Shown in pieces: positions 21,561 to 28,647 of a stretch of 64,000 nt of DNA (position 1 is its first letter; each line of letters begins with the position of its first letter). The stretch is from assembly GCA_017502875.1 (NCBI GenBank), contig JAFVUF010000016.1, forward strand, positions 62,001-126,000. Reading direction: 5' to 3'. The notes under the pieces were generated by a model, which made no database searches, was not told where the DNA came from, and saw nothing but the letters and a program-made list of their open reading frames with translations. The stretch is from Clostridia bacterium. GTDB taxonomy: Bacteria; Bacillota; Clostridia; Oscillospirales; CAG-272. Made by a program: the position numbers and the translations under genes.

Positions 21561-22121
21561 ATGAAATATTATGAATTGAACGTAGCGGGGCTTAAAAGAC
21601 AGCTACCCATATGTCCGCTTAACGACAAGCTCTCGATAGGCGCTTTTGTTATCTTTGGCGACTGTGAGCTTGCGACCGCGGCGGCGACTGAGCTTCTTAA
21701 AAAGGCGCCCGAATACGATTACCTTATAACCGCCGAGGCTAAGGGTATTCCTCTTGTTCACGAAATGGCGCGTCAGAACGGCGATAAGAAATATATGCTT
21801 GCCAGAAAGGGCGCAAAGCTCTATATGACGGGTGTTTTTGAGGTTGAGGTCAATTCCATAACCACCGCTAAAACCCAGAAGCTGTATCTTGATACTGAGG
21901 ACGCGGCTCTTATGAAAGGCAAGCGTATACTTATAGTCGACGACGTTATCTCTACGGGAGAGTCGCTCCATGCTCTTGAGGAGCTGGTTAAAAAGGCGGG
22001 CGGAAATATAGTCGGAAGAATGGCTATACTCGCTGAGGGAGACGCAACCGAAAGGGACGATATAATCTATCTTGAAAAGCTTCCGCTATTTACCTCGGAC
22101 GGCATGCCTATCGGTGTGTAA
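21561..22121 (+). CDS. Phosphoribosyltransferase (adenine/xanthine PRT-like)
   Basis: A 186-aa type I phosphoribosyltransferase. The PRPP-binding signature ILIVDDVISTGESLHAL is near residue 120 and a substrate-side segment, LITAEAKGIPLVHEMA, near 55. It probably salvages a purine base with PRPP, most like adenine or xanthine phosphoribosyltransferases; the base cannot be fixed from sequence. It is the first gene of a co-directional run behind a consensus promoter; the sugar epimerase-like gene follows after 14 bases. Confidence 0.82.
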   Translation: MKYYELNVAGLKRQLPICPLNDKLSIGAFVIFGDCELATAAATELLKKAPEYDYLITAEAKGIPLVHEMARQNGDKKYMLARKGAKLYMTGVFEVEVNSITTAKTQKLYLDTEDAALMKGKRILIVDDVISTGESLHALEELVKKAGGNIVGRMAILAEGDATERDDIIYLEKLPLFTSDGMPIGV

Positions 22122-22135
22122 GGGAGTAATCTGAG

Positions 22136-23011
22136 ATGATATACACTATTGAAAACAGTCAGATTAAGGTTGATTTTTCAGATATAGGCGGAGAAATGCA
22201 GAGCCTTGTCTTAAAAGAGAGTGGCAAGGAGTATCTGTGGCAGGGCAATCCTGAGTTTTGGACAGGTAGAGCCTATAACCTTTTCCCGATATGCGGTAGG
22301 CTTACTGACGGTAAGTACACGTATAAGGGTAAGGAATATGAGATGAATACCCACGGCTTTATCCGTAATACGAAGATGAACGTCGAAAAGAAAAGCGACA
22401 CTGAAATATCTTTTATTCTCAATGCAAATGACGAGATAAAGCGACAGTACCCCTTTGATTTTACATATACAGTAACCTATATTCTCGATGAAACGAGATT
22501 AAAGACGGTATATAACGTGGTAAATAACGGAAGCGAGCCGATGTATTTTGCGCTTGGCGGACACCCCGGATTTAACGTTCCGATAAACGAGGGAGAGTCC
22601 TTTACGGATTATTATCTTGAATTTGACTGCGTAAAGCCAATGGAGCTTATGATGATGACTCCGTTATTCTATACGGGAATAAACGAGCCGTATCCGATGA
22701 CAGAAGGAAAGATAATAGAGCTTGACCACTCGCTTTTCAGTGCGGACGCGAGGTTTTTTACCAATATGTGTAAATTCGTAACCCTGAAGAGCAGAAAAAG
22801 CGATTCATTTGTAAGACTTGAATATCCGAAAATGAGAAATCTCGGTATATGGCATAAGCCGCAGACCGAGGCGCCGTATCTTTGCATTGAGCCGTGGAGC
22901 TCTGTTCCGGCATTTGACGGAAAGGTTGACGAGCTTGAAACCAAAAATCAGATGGAGAAGCTTATGCCGGGAGAGGAATACGTAAGCGGCTTTGACATCA
23001 TCATAGGCTAA
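22136..23011 (+). CDS. Aldose 1-epimerase family protein
   Basis: A 291-aa galactose-mutarotase-fold protein of the LacX/aldose-1-epimerase-like group. Conserved elements include LWQGNPEFWTGRAYNLFPICG near residue 36, NTHGFIRN near 80, ALGGHPGFNVP near 140 (with the catalytic-type His), and a C-terminal CIEPWSSVP near 250 carrying the conserved Glu. It probably interconverts anomers of a hexose or a related sugar. There is no signal peptide. It is part of the operon, ending 11 bases before yqeG. Confidence 0.85.
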   Translation: MIYTIENSQIKVDFSDIGGEMQSLVLKESGKEYLWQGNPEFWTGRAYNLFPICGRLTDGKYTYKGKEYEMNTHGFIRNTKMNVEKKSDTEISFILNANDEIKRQYPFDFTYTVTYILDETRLKTVYNVVNNGSEPMYFALGGHPGFNVPINEGESFTDYYLEFDCVKPMELMMMTPLFYTGINEPYPMTEGKIIELDHSLFSADARFFTNMCKFVTLKSRKSDSFVRLEYPKMRNLGIWHKPQTEAPYLCIEPWSSVPAFDGKVDELETKNQMEKLMPGEEYVSGFDIIIG

Positions 23012-23022
23012 GGAGAAAAAGT

Positions 23023-23535
23023 ATGGGATTTTTTGTTCCCGATTATTATTTTGATACGGTTTACGAGGTAACGCCGGAGCTTCTTAAATCTCACGGTGTA
23101 AAGGGTATTATACTTGATATAGATAACACTCTCGTGCCCTATGAGATACCTGAGCCGACCGAGGAGAACGTCGCTTGGCTTAAAGGAATGTGGGAAGTGG
23201 GTATAAAAACGGCGTTTGTTTCAAATAACCATAAGGAAAGGGTAGAGCTTTACAACAGGGAGCTTGGCTGTCCGGCGTTTTACGACAGCGGAAAGCCGCT
23301 TAAAAAAGCGTGCAAGCGCGCTCTCGAAGCGATGGAGCTTGCCGCTTCCGAGACGGCGATAATCGGAGACCAGGTGTTTACCGACGTTGTGGCGGGTAGA
23401 AATTCCCGTCTTGGCTGCGCTATACTTGTAAAGCCGATAAAGGATAAGACCAATTTGTTTTTCAGGTTCAAGAGATTGCTTGAAAAGCCGGTTATCGCTA
23501 CATACAAAAGAAGAACAAAAAAGAAGGAAGAATAA
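23023..23535 (+). CDS. yqeG: YqeG-family HAD phosphatase
   Basis: A 170-aa HAD IIIA-type phosphatase. Motif I is LDIDNTLV near residue 31, motif II the TAFVSNN stretch near 66, and motif III with IIGDQVFTDV near 108, all expected for a phosphate-ester hydrolase. The opening FVPDYYFDTVYEVTPELL is typical of YqeG. Its substrate is unknown in most bacteria; mitochondrial relatives act on phosphatidylglycerophosphate. In many Firmicutes it sits beside shikimate or ribosome-assembly genes; here aroQ is two genes downstream. Confidence 0.92.
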   Translation: MGFFVPDYYFDTVYEVTPELLKSHGVKGIILDIDNTLVPYEIPEPTEENVAWLKGMWEVGIKTAFVSNNHKERVELYNRELGCPAFYDSGKPLKKACKRALEAMELAASETAIIGDQVFTDVVAGRNSRLGCAILVKPIKDKTNLFFRFKRLLEKPVIATYKRRTKKKEE

Positions 23536-23538
23536 CTT

Positions 23539-24390
23539 ATGTCAGCAAAATTCGGACCTGCGGGTAACAGCGAGGCGTTTTACGGCGCAGGGTATAAAAG
23601 CACATGGCAGGCGCCGGCGTGGCTTTCGGAGATGGGGCTTGACCTGTACGAGTATCAGTGCGGACAGGGAGTAAGAGGCTCGGACGAGGCTTTTGCCAAG
23701 GTGGGCGACGAGGCGAGAAAGTGCGGAATACAGCTTTCGCTCCACGCCCCGTATTTTATCTCTCTTTCGGGAATCGAGGAGGAAAAGCGATTAAAGAGCC
23801 TCGACTATATCAGACAGTCGGTTCACGCGGCTGAGGTTATGGGCGCGGGAATTATTGTCATTCATACGGGCTCGGCGTCGAAGATATCAAGAGCCGAAGC
23901 AGTAGCGCTTGCTAAGGACACTGTGTATCGCGCGCTTGAAGCTATTCCCGATACCGCCGTTGCCTTTGGACTTGAAACAATGGGTAAGCTTAATCAGCTT
24001 GGAACACTTGAAGAGGTCGTGGATATCTGTAAAATAGACAGACGGCTTCGACCCGTTGTGGATTTCGGTCATCTCAACGCCCGTAATATCGGCTCGCTTT
24101 TTGAGACGGAGGACGATTACAGACGTGTTTTCGATTATATAACTAATGAGCTTGGCGGAGAGTACGCCGATACGCTTCACTGTCATTTTTCCAAAATCGA
24201 GTTTACGGGCGCGGGCGAAAAGAAGCACCTGACGTTTGAGGATACCGTTTTCGGTCCTCGCTTTGAGCCGCTTGCGGCGGCGCTGGCAAAGGACGGATAC
24301 AGTCCAAGCATAATATGCGAGTCTGACGGAACGCAGGCGCTTGACGCGCTCGCGATGAAAAATATGTATTTAGGAGAGCTAAACAGATGA
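23539..24390 (+). CDS. Endonuclease IV-like TIM-barrel protein
   Basis: A 283-aa TIM-barrel protein of the AP endonuclease 2 (Nfo) superfamily. Metal-ligand positions are recognisable in order: HAPYF, VIHTGS, GLETMG, VDFGHLN, LHCHFS and ICESDG. At the usual Asp-x-His ligand pair the sequence reads EKKHLTF, so the Asp appears to be replaced. It is slightly short for Nfo and may be an AP endonuclease or a sugar-phosphate isomerase-like relative. The stop codon overlaps the aroQ start by four bases (ATGA). Confidence 0.75.
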   Translation: MSAKFGPAGNSEAFYGAGYKSTWQAPAWLSEMGLDLYEYQCGQGVRGSDEAFAKVGDEARKCGIQLSLHAPYFISLSGIEEEKRLKSLDYIRQSVHAAEVMGAGIIVIHTGSASKISRAEAVALAKDTVYRALEAIPDTAVAFGLETMGKLNQLGTLEEVVDICKIDRRLRPVVDFGHLNARNIGSLFETEDDYRRVFDYITNELGGEYADTLHCHFSKIEFTGAGEKKHLTFEDTVFGPRFEPLAAALAKDGYSPSIICESDGTQALDALAMKNMYLGELNR

Positions 24391-24836
24391 AAATCCTTAT
24401 AATGAACGGAATAAATCTCTGTATGGTAGGTGTCAGAGAGCCTGCCAAATACGGAAATAAAACGCTTGACGGTATACTTTCGGACGTAAAGGAGTGGGCA
24501 AAGGGCGTTAACGGACTTTGCGTTGATACCTTTACCACTAATTTCGAGGGCGAGTTTGTCGAAAAGCTCTATGCCGCGAGAGACACGTACGACGGAATAG
24601 TTATGAACTGCGGAGCCTGGTCGCATTATTCGATAGGCGTAAGAGACGCGGTTGCGGGGTGCGGTCTTCCGTGTGTTGACGTGCATATGACTAACGTGTA
24701 CGCGCGTGAGGAGTTCAGACATAATCAGGTTATAGCGCCCGTGTGTGTCGGGCAGGTGTCGGGCTTTGGCGAGGACGTATACAAACTTGGCGTCGAGGCT
24801 CTCATCACGTATCTTAGCAAAAAGGGAAATACTTAA
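24387..24836 (+). CDS. aroQ: 3-dehydroquinate dehydratase, type II
   Basis: A 149-aa enzyme of the shikimate pathway that converts 3-dehydroquinate to 3-dehydroshikimate. The start ILIMNGINLCMVGVREPAKYG contains the conserved Asn and the catalytic Tyr, MNCGAWSHYS holds the substrate-binding loop near residue 73, and VDVHMTNVYAREEFR near 98 carries the catalytic His. The usual NHEGE is NFEGE here, a change of a substrate-contacting position. Start and stop overlap both neighbours or nearly so, which shows tight operon packing. Confidence 0.9.
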   Translation: MKILIMNGINLCMVGVREPAKYGNKTLDGILSDVKEWAKGVNGLCVDTFTTNFEGEFVEKLYAARDTYDGIVMNCGAWSHYSIGVRDAVAGCGLPCVDVHMTNVYAREEFRHNQVIAPVCVGQVSGFGEDVYKLGVEALITYLSKKGNT

Positions 24837-25889
24837 ATGAGACTTGACAGGCTAAGAAATATTTTACCGGGCGGCATTGATGCCGCCCTTATCACCGACG
24901 GGCTAAACGTCAGATATCTTAGCGGAGTCAGCTATACTGACGGATTTTTGCTCATTACAAGGGAAAAGGCCTTTTTGTTTGCTGACAGCAGATATATCGA
25001 GGTGGCGAAAAGGGACGCCGACTGCGGCTTTGAGGTCGTGCTTCTTGATAAGCGCAAAACGGAGCTTATATCGCGTTACGCTCCCGATATAAGCGTTATC
25101 GGCTTTGAGGATGACGCGCTTACGTGCGCTGAGCTCGCAATGTATAAAAACGGTCTACCGAGTGTTGAATTTAGTCCTATGGGCGCGCTCGTTGAAAGCT
25201 TGCGGAACGAAAAGAGTGAGGCGGAAAAGGAATGTATTGTTAAGGCGCAGCGCATAGCTGAGGCAGCCTTTGAGCATATACTCGGTTATATTTCTACCGA
25301 CGTTACGGAAACGGACGTTGCGCTGGAGCTTGAATATTATATGCGTAAAAACGGCGCGGACGGTATAGCGTTTGATACGATAGCGGCGTCGGGCGCCGCC
25401 TCGTCCATGCCTCACGCCGTTCCTCGCGGCGTAAGGCTTGAAAAGGGCTTTCTGACAATGGATTTCGGCGCTAAATTTAACGGTTATTGCTCCGATATGA
25501 CCAGAACCGTCTGTATCGGCAAGCCGACTGCCGAGATGAAAAGGGTATACGAAACGGTGCTTTGCGCGCAGAATGCGGCGCTTAAATATATCTCCGCGGG
25601 CAAAAAGTGCGCCGACGCCGATAAGGTGGCAAGAGATATAATCGCTTCGGCGGGCTACGGCGAATGCTTTGGACACAGCCTCGGGCACGGAGTTGGGCTC
25701 TATATACACGAGGGCATAAGCCTTTCTCCTCGCTCGGTGGGTACACTGAAAAAGAGGAACGTCGTAACCGTTGAGCCGGGCATATATCTGGAAGGTCGTT
25801 TTGGCGTGAGAATAGAGGATATGGTCTATGTTACCGAAAACGGAAACGAAAATCTCACCAAGGCAAAAAAAGAACTGATTATTATTTAG
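24837..25889 (+). CDS. M24 family aminopeptidase (Xaa-Pro type)
   Basis: A 350-aa cytoplasmic metallopeptidase, likely removing N-terminal residues before proline. The N-terminal creatinase-like domain covers residues 1-125. The pita-bread domain has all metal ligands: MDFGAKFNGYCSDMTRT (two Asp), GHSLGHGVGLYIHE (His), VTVEPGIY (Glu) and VRIEDM (Glu). The length matches PepP/PepQ-like proteins of Firmicutes. It starts directly after the aroQ stop and closes the operon; efp, a common neighbour, is absent. Confidence 0.92.
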   Translation: MRLDRLRNILPGGIDAALITDGLNVRYLSGVSYTDGFLLITREKAFLFADSRYIEVAKRDADCGFEVVLLDKRKTELISRYAPDISVIGFEDDALTCAELAMYKNGLPSVEFSPMGALVESLRNEKSEAEKECIVKAQRIAEAAFEHILGYISTDVTETDVALELEYYMRKNGADGIAFDTIAASGAASSMPHAVPRGVRLEKGFLTMDFGAKFNGYCSDMTRTVCIGKPTAEMKRVYETVLCAQNAALKYISAGKKCADADKVARDIIASAGYGECFGHSLGHGVGLYIHEGISLSPRSVGTLKKRNVVTVEPGIYLEGRFGVRIEDMVYVTENGNENLTKAKKELIII

Positions 25890-25944
25890 TATCGTTGCAG
25901 GTGGCGGCGAAATGTAAATAGTTTGTAAATATATCTCGGCGCTA

Positions 25945-25973
25945 TTGCAATTTTCTTTTAAATATGGTATTAT
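25945..25973 (+). promoter_or_regulatory. Promoter of rpsB-tsf
   Basis: TTGCAA (25945-25950), a 17-bp spacer and TATTAT (25968-25973). The predicted start is near 25980, giving a leader of about 93 nt. Confidence 0.7.
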
Positions 25974-25993
25974 ATTCAAGTATCAAATCCACA

Positions 25994-26064
25994 CACTTTG
26001 CGGCTTTTGGTGTAGCGGCTATGCTATGAAATAAACGCGGAGTGGAGGAAAAAACCAAAGGAGG
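25994..26064 (+). promoter_or_regulatory. Pseudoknot-like leader of rpsB that covers the ribosome-binding site
   Basis: A 9-bp stem (25994-26002 with 26036-26044, two G-U pairs) encloses a small hairpin (26012-26016 with 26023-26027) and a loop segment 26004-26011. That segment can pair over 8 bp with 26054-26061, which is part of the Shine-Dalgarno AAAGGAGG at 26057-26064. The two stems cross, giving an H-type pseudoknot that would hide the start site. Feedback by ribosomal protein S2 is inferred from similar logic in other ribosomal leaders, not shown. Confidence 0.5.
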
Positions 26065-26072
26065 ACATTAAA

Positions 26073-26816
26073 ATGTCAATTATTTCAATCAAACAGCTTC
26101 TCGAAGCAGGTGTTCACTTCGGACACCACACCAGAAGATGGAACCCCAAGATGGCTGAGTACATCTTCCAGGAGCGCAACGGCATCTACATCATCGACCT
26201 CGCAAAGACTGTTAAGAAGTTCGAAGAGGCGTATATGTTTATGCGTGATCTTTCCGTTGAGAACGGAACCGTTCTTTTCGTAGGTACCAAGAAGCAGGCT
26301 GCCGACGCTATCAAGGAAGAGGCTACTCGCTGCGGAATGTACTACGTAAACAGCCGTTGGCCCGGCGGTATGCTCACCAACTTCAAGACCATCAAGAGAA
26401 GCATCGCCCGTCTCCACCAGATCGAGAAGATGCAGGAGGAGGGCATATTCGACGCTCTTACCAAGAAAGAGGTCGCTAAGCTCGTTAAGGAAAAGGCAGA
26501 CCTTGAGAGAGATTACGGCGGAATCAAGAACATGGAGACTCTCCCCTCAGCTCTCTTTATCGTTGACCCTCGCAAAGAGCATAATGCTGTTCTTGAAGCA
26601 AAGAGACTCGGTATCCCCGTAGTCGCTATCGTTGACACCAACTGTGATCCCGACGACGCTGATTATGTTATCCCCGGTAACGATGACGCTATCCGTGCTA
26701 TCAAGCTTATCGCTTCCGTTCTCGCTGACGCAGTTATCGAGGGCAAGCAGGGCGAGCAGGGCGAGCAGGTAGAGGAAGCTGCCGCTGAGGCAGAGGACGA
26801 GGCAGACGCAGAGTAA
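26073..26816 (+). CDS. rpsB: 30S ribosomal protein S2
   Basis: A 247-aa small-subunit protein with the family signatures [34 protein letters not shown] near residue 92, and [21 protein letters not shown] near 188. The acidic tail ([20 protein letters not shown]) is longer than the minimal protein but common in Clostridia. The codon use is strongly biased, unlike the flanking operons. It is followed 55 bases later by tsf, the conserved rpsB-tsf order. Confidence 0.99.
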   Translation: MSIISIKQLLEAGVHFGHHTRRWNPKMAEYIFQERNGIYIIDLAKTVKKFEEAYMFMRDLSVENGTVLFVGTKKQAADAIKEEATRCGMYYVNSRWPGGMLTNFKTIKRSIARLHQIEKMQEEGIFDALTKKEVAKLVKEKADLERDYGGIKNMETLPSALFIVDPRKEHNAVLEAKRLGIPVVAIVDTNCDPDDADYVIPGNDDAIRAIKLIASVLADAVIEGKQGEQGEQVEEAAAEAEDEADAE

Positions 26817-26871
26817 TTTGCGCTTGTCCCACTTGTTCAGTTCAAAAATAAAATCATAGGAGAATATAAAA

Positions 26872-27801
26872 ATGGCAGTTATTACGGCAAAAATGGTTGC
26901 AGATCTCCGCGCCCAGACCGGCTGCGGTATGATGGATTGTAAGAAGGCTCTCGTTGAGGCTGACGGCAGCTTCGAGGAGGCGGTAAAGGTACTTCGTGAG
27001 AAGGGACTTGCCAAGGCTGACTCCAAGCAGAGCAGAATCGCGGCTGAGGGTATCGTTGATATCATGCTTACCGACGACAAGAAGACCGCTGTTATGATAG
27101 AGGTAAACACCGAGACAGACTTCGTTGCTAAGAACGAGAAGTTCAAGGAGTTCGTAAAGGGACTTCTCCGTACCGTTCTCAGCTGCAAGCCCGCTGACGT
27201 TGAGGCTCTTAACGCCTGTAAGTATGACGGCACCGAGGATACCGTTGAGGTAGTTCTCAAGGAGCAGATATTCAAGATAGGTGAGAAGATAAGCATTCGT
27301 CGCTTTGCGGTAGTTGAGGGTATTCTTTCCAGCTATATCCACGGAAACGGCAACATGGGTGTCGTTATCAACTTCGAGGCTGATGATGCTGCGGTTAACA
27401 ACGCTGGCTTTGCGGAGTACGCAAAGAACATCGCTCTCCAGCTCGCCGCTAACCCCTGCGAGTACGTTGACAGAGACGCAGTTCCCGCTGAGGTAATCAA
27501 CAAGGAGCTTGAGATCATCATGACTCAAATCAAGAACGATCCCAAGAACGCAAGCAAGCCTGACCAGATCATCGAGAAGATGGCTCAGGGTAAGATAGGT
27601 AAGTACTACGAGGAGCATTGCCTTGTAGATCAGGAGTACGTAAAGGACGACAAGATGAAGGTTTCCGCGTACACCGCCGCTTGCGCTAAGGAGTTTGGCG
27701 GAAGCATCAAGATTAAGGGCTTCGTAGCCTTCACCAAGGGCGAGGGTATCGAGAAGAGAGAAGAAAACTTCGCAGAAGAGATCGCAAAGATGGTTCAGTA
27801 A
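26872..27801 (+). CDS. tsf: Elongation factor Ts
   Basis: A 309-aa nucleotide-exchange factor for EF-Tu. The N-terminal UBA-like domain has LRAQTGCGMMDCKKAL near residue 10; the TDFVAKNEKF motif near 83 contacts EF-Tu. Two EF-TS core repeats follow. The length is close to that of long-form bacterial EF-Ts. It has a clear Shine-Dalgarno (AGGAGAA) and ends at a strong terminator, so the rpsB-tsf unit is closed. Confidence 0.99.
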   Translation: MAVITAKMVADLRAQTGCGMMDCKKALVEADGSFEEAVKVLREKGLAKADSKQSRIAAEGIVDIMLTDDKKTAVMIEVNTETDFVAKNEKFKEFVKGLLRTVLSCKPADVEALNACKYDGTEDTVEVVLKEQIFKIGEKISIRRFAVVEGILSSYIHGNGNMGVVINFEADDAAVNNAGFAEYAKNIALQLAANPCEYVDRDAVPAEVINKELEIIMTQIKNDPKNASKPDQIIEKMAQGKIGKYYEEHCLVDQEYVKDDKMKVSAYTAACAKEFGGSIKIKGFVAFTKGEGIEKREENFAEEIAKMVQ

Positions 27802-27816
27802 TTAAATGAAAACCGT

Positions 27817-27849
27817 AAAAAAGGTTGGCTTTTTAAGCCAACCTTTTTT
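27817..27849. terminator. Strong bidirectional terminator after tsf
   Basis: A perfect 15-bp stem (27817-27831 with 27835-27849), with six A on one side and six T on the other, serves tsf and the convergent regulator gene, whose stop codon overlaps it. Confidence 0.95.
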
Positions 27850-28465
27850 AATGTAAATCAAGAGAATATCCCTTGCCGGCATGGGTTCGGATAATGCTTT
27901 CCGCAGCGCCCGCAGCCGCTAATTTGCGCCGAATGGCGTTGACAAACACCCTTATCGAAAGCATCTCGTTTCCGATAGGGCTTTCCCACATAGCTTGCAG
28001 AATTTCAATGTACGTAACCAGCTCGCCGCGCCTCCTCGCAAGCAGACAAAGCAGCTTGTATTCGTAAAGCGTAAGGTGAATAAGCTCGCCTCTGTAACGC
28101 ACGTGAGCGCTCTCGTAGTCTATCGAAAGAGCGCCGTCTTTAAATGAATTCTTGTCTTTTTTACGGTTTACGGGTTCGATTAAACGCATTATTCTCGCCA
28201 CAAGCTCCTGCGATGAAGCAGGTCGGCAGATAAAATCCTCCGCCTCTTGATAACCTTCGAGAATTGTGTTTTGGTCAAATATCCGTATACACGGTGATTT
28301 TGTTTTTATCGGAAGCTCGCTAACTGTTACGTCGGAGTCATTTATGTCATTTTCCGTTACCGAAGAGATGTCGTAACGCACCCGTAAATTAAAATTCGGG
28401 TAATTTTGCAGCTCTGAGATAATGCTGTCCGTTGGTTTTTTGACAATATATAAAACGTTAATCAT
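27848..28465 (-). CDS. Orphan OmpR-type regulator with a degenerate receiver domain
   Basis: A 205-aa DNA-binding protein. The C-terminal winged helix (~108-205) has LTLYEYKLLCLLARRRGELV and VFVNAIRRKL, then a terminal beta-hairpin ending HAGKGYSLDL, as in OmpR/PhoB. The N-terminal receiver-like half lacks a phospho-acceptor: the position after the third strand reads DVTVSELP instead of a D-x-x-LP, and the conserved Lys-Pro is Arg-Pro (CRPAS). It is therefore probably not controlled by phosphorylation. No histidine kinase adjoins it. The start at 28465 (MINVLY) follows GAAGGGA; the frame is open to 28492. Confidence 0.8.
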   Translation of the reverse strand: MINVLYIVKKPTDSIISELQNYPNFNLRVRYDISSVTENDINDSDVTVSELPIKTKSPCIRIFDQNTILEGYQEAEDFICRPASSQELVARIMRLIEPVNRKKDKNSFKDGALSIDYESAHVRYRGELIHLTLYEYKLLCLLARRRGELVTYIEILQAMWESPIGNEMLSIRVFVNAIRRKLAAAGAAESIIRTHAGKGYSLDLH

Positions 28466-28600
28466 TTTGATATTCCCTTCAAGTGATACCAAAGTATATC
28501 ATATTAATATTTCTTAATAAAGCACAAAGTGTAAACCCGGTGTAAAAGCTAAAATATTTTGTATAAATATAGAAATGTTCACTGCGCGTTCATTTTTGTA

Positions 28601-28609
28601 TGTTATACT
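28601..28609 (+). promoter_or_regulatory. Extended -10 promoter element of leuS
   Basis: TGTTATACT (TGn plus TATACT at 28604-28609) lies about 38 bases before the start codon. No good -35 is spaced correctly. There is no T-box leader: the gap is only about 180 bases and lacks the conserved T-box sequence. Confidence 0.5.
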
Positions 28610-28647
28610 TTAATTCGAAATTATATTTATAATATATGGAGATTGCT

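Noticed and set aside
26547..27618. Two long minus-strand open frames opposite rpsB and tsf
   Set aside because: They are shadows of highly biased codons in ribosomal genes and encode Ser/Leu-rich nonsense.
28493..28647. T-box riboswitch before leuS
   Set aside because: The leader is too short and lacks the conserved T-box motif and specifier stem.
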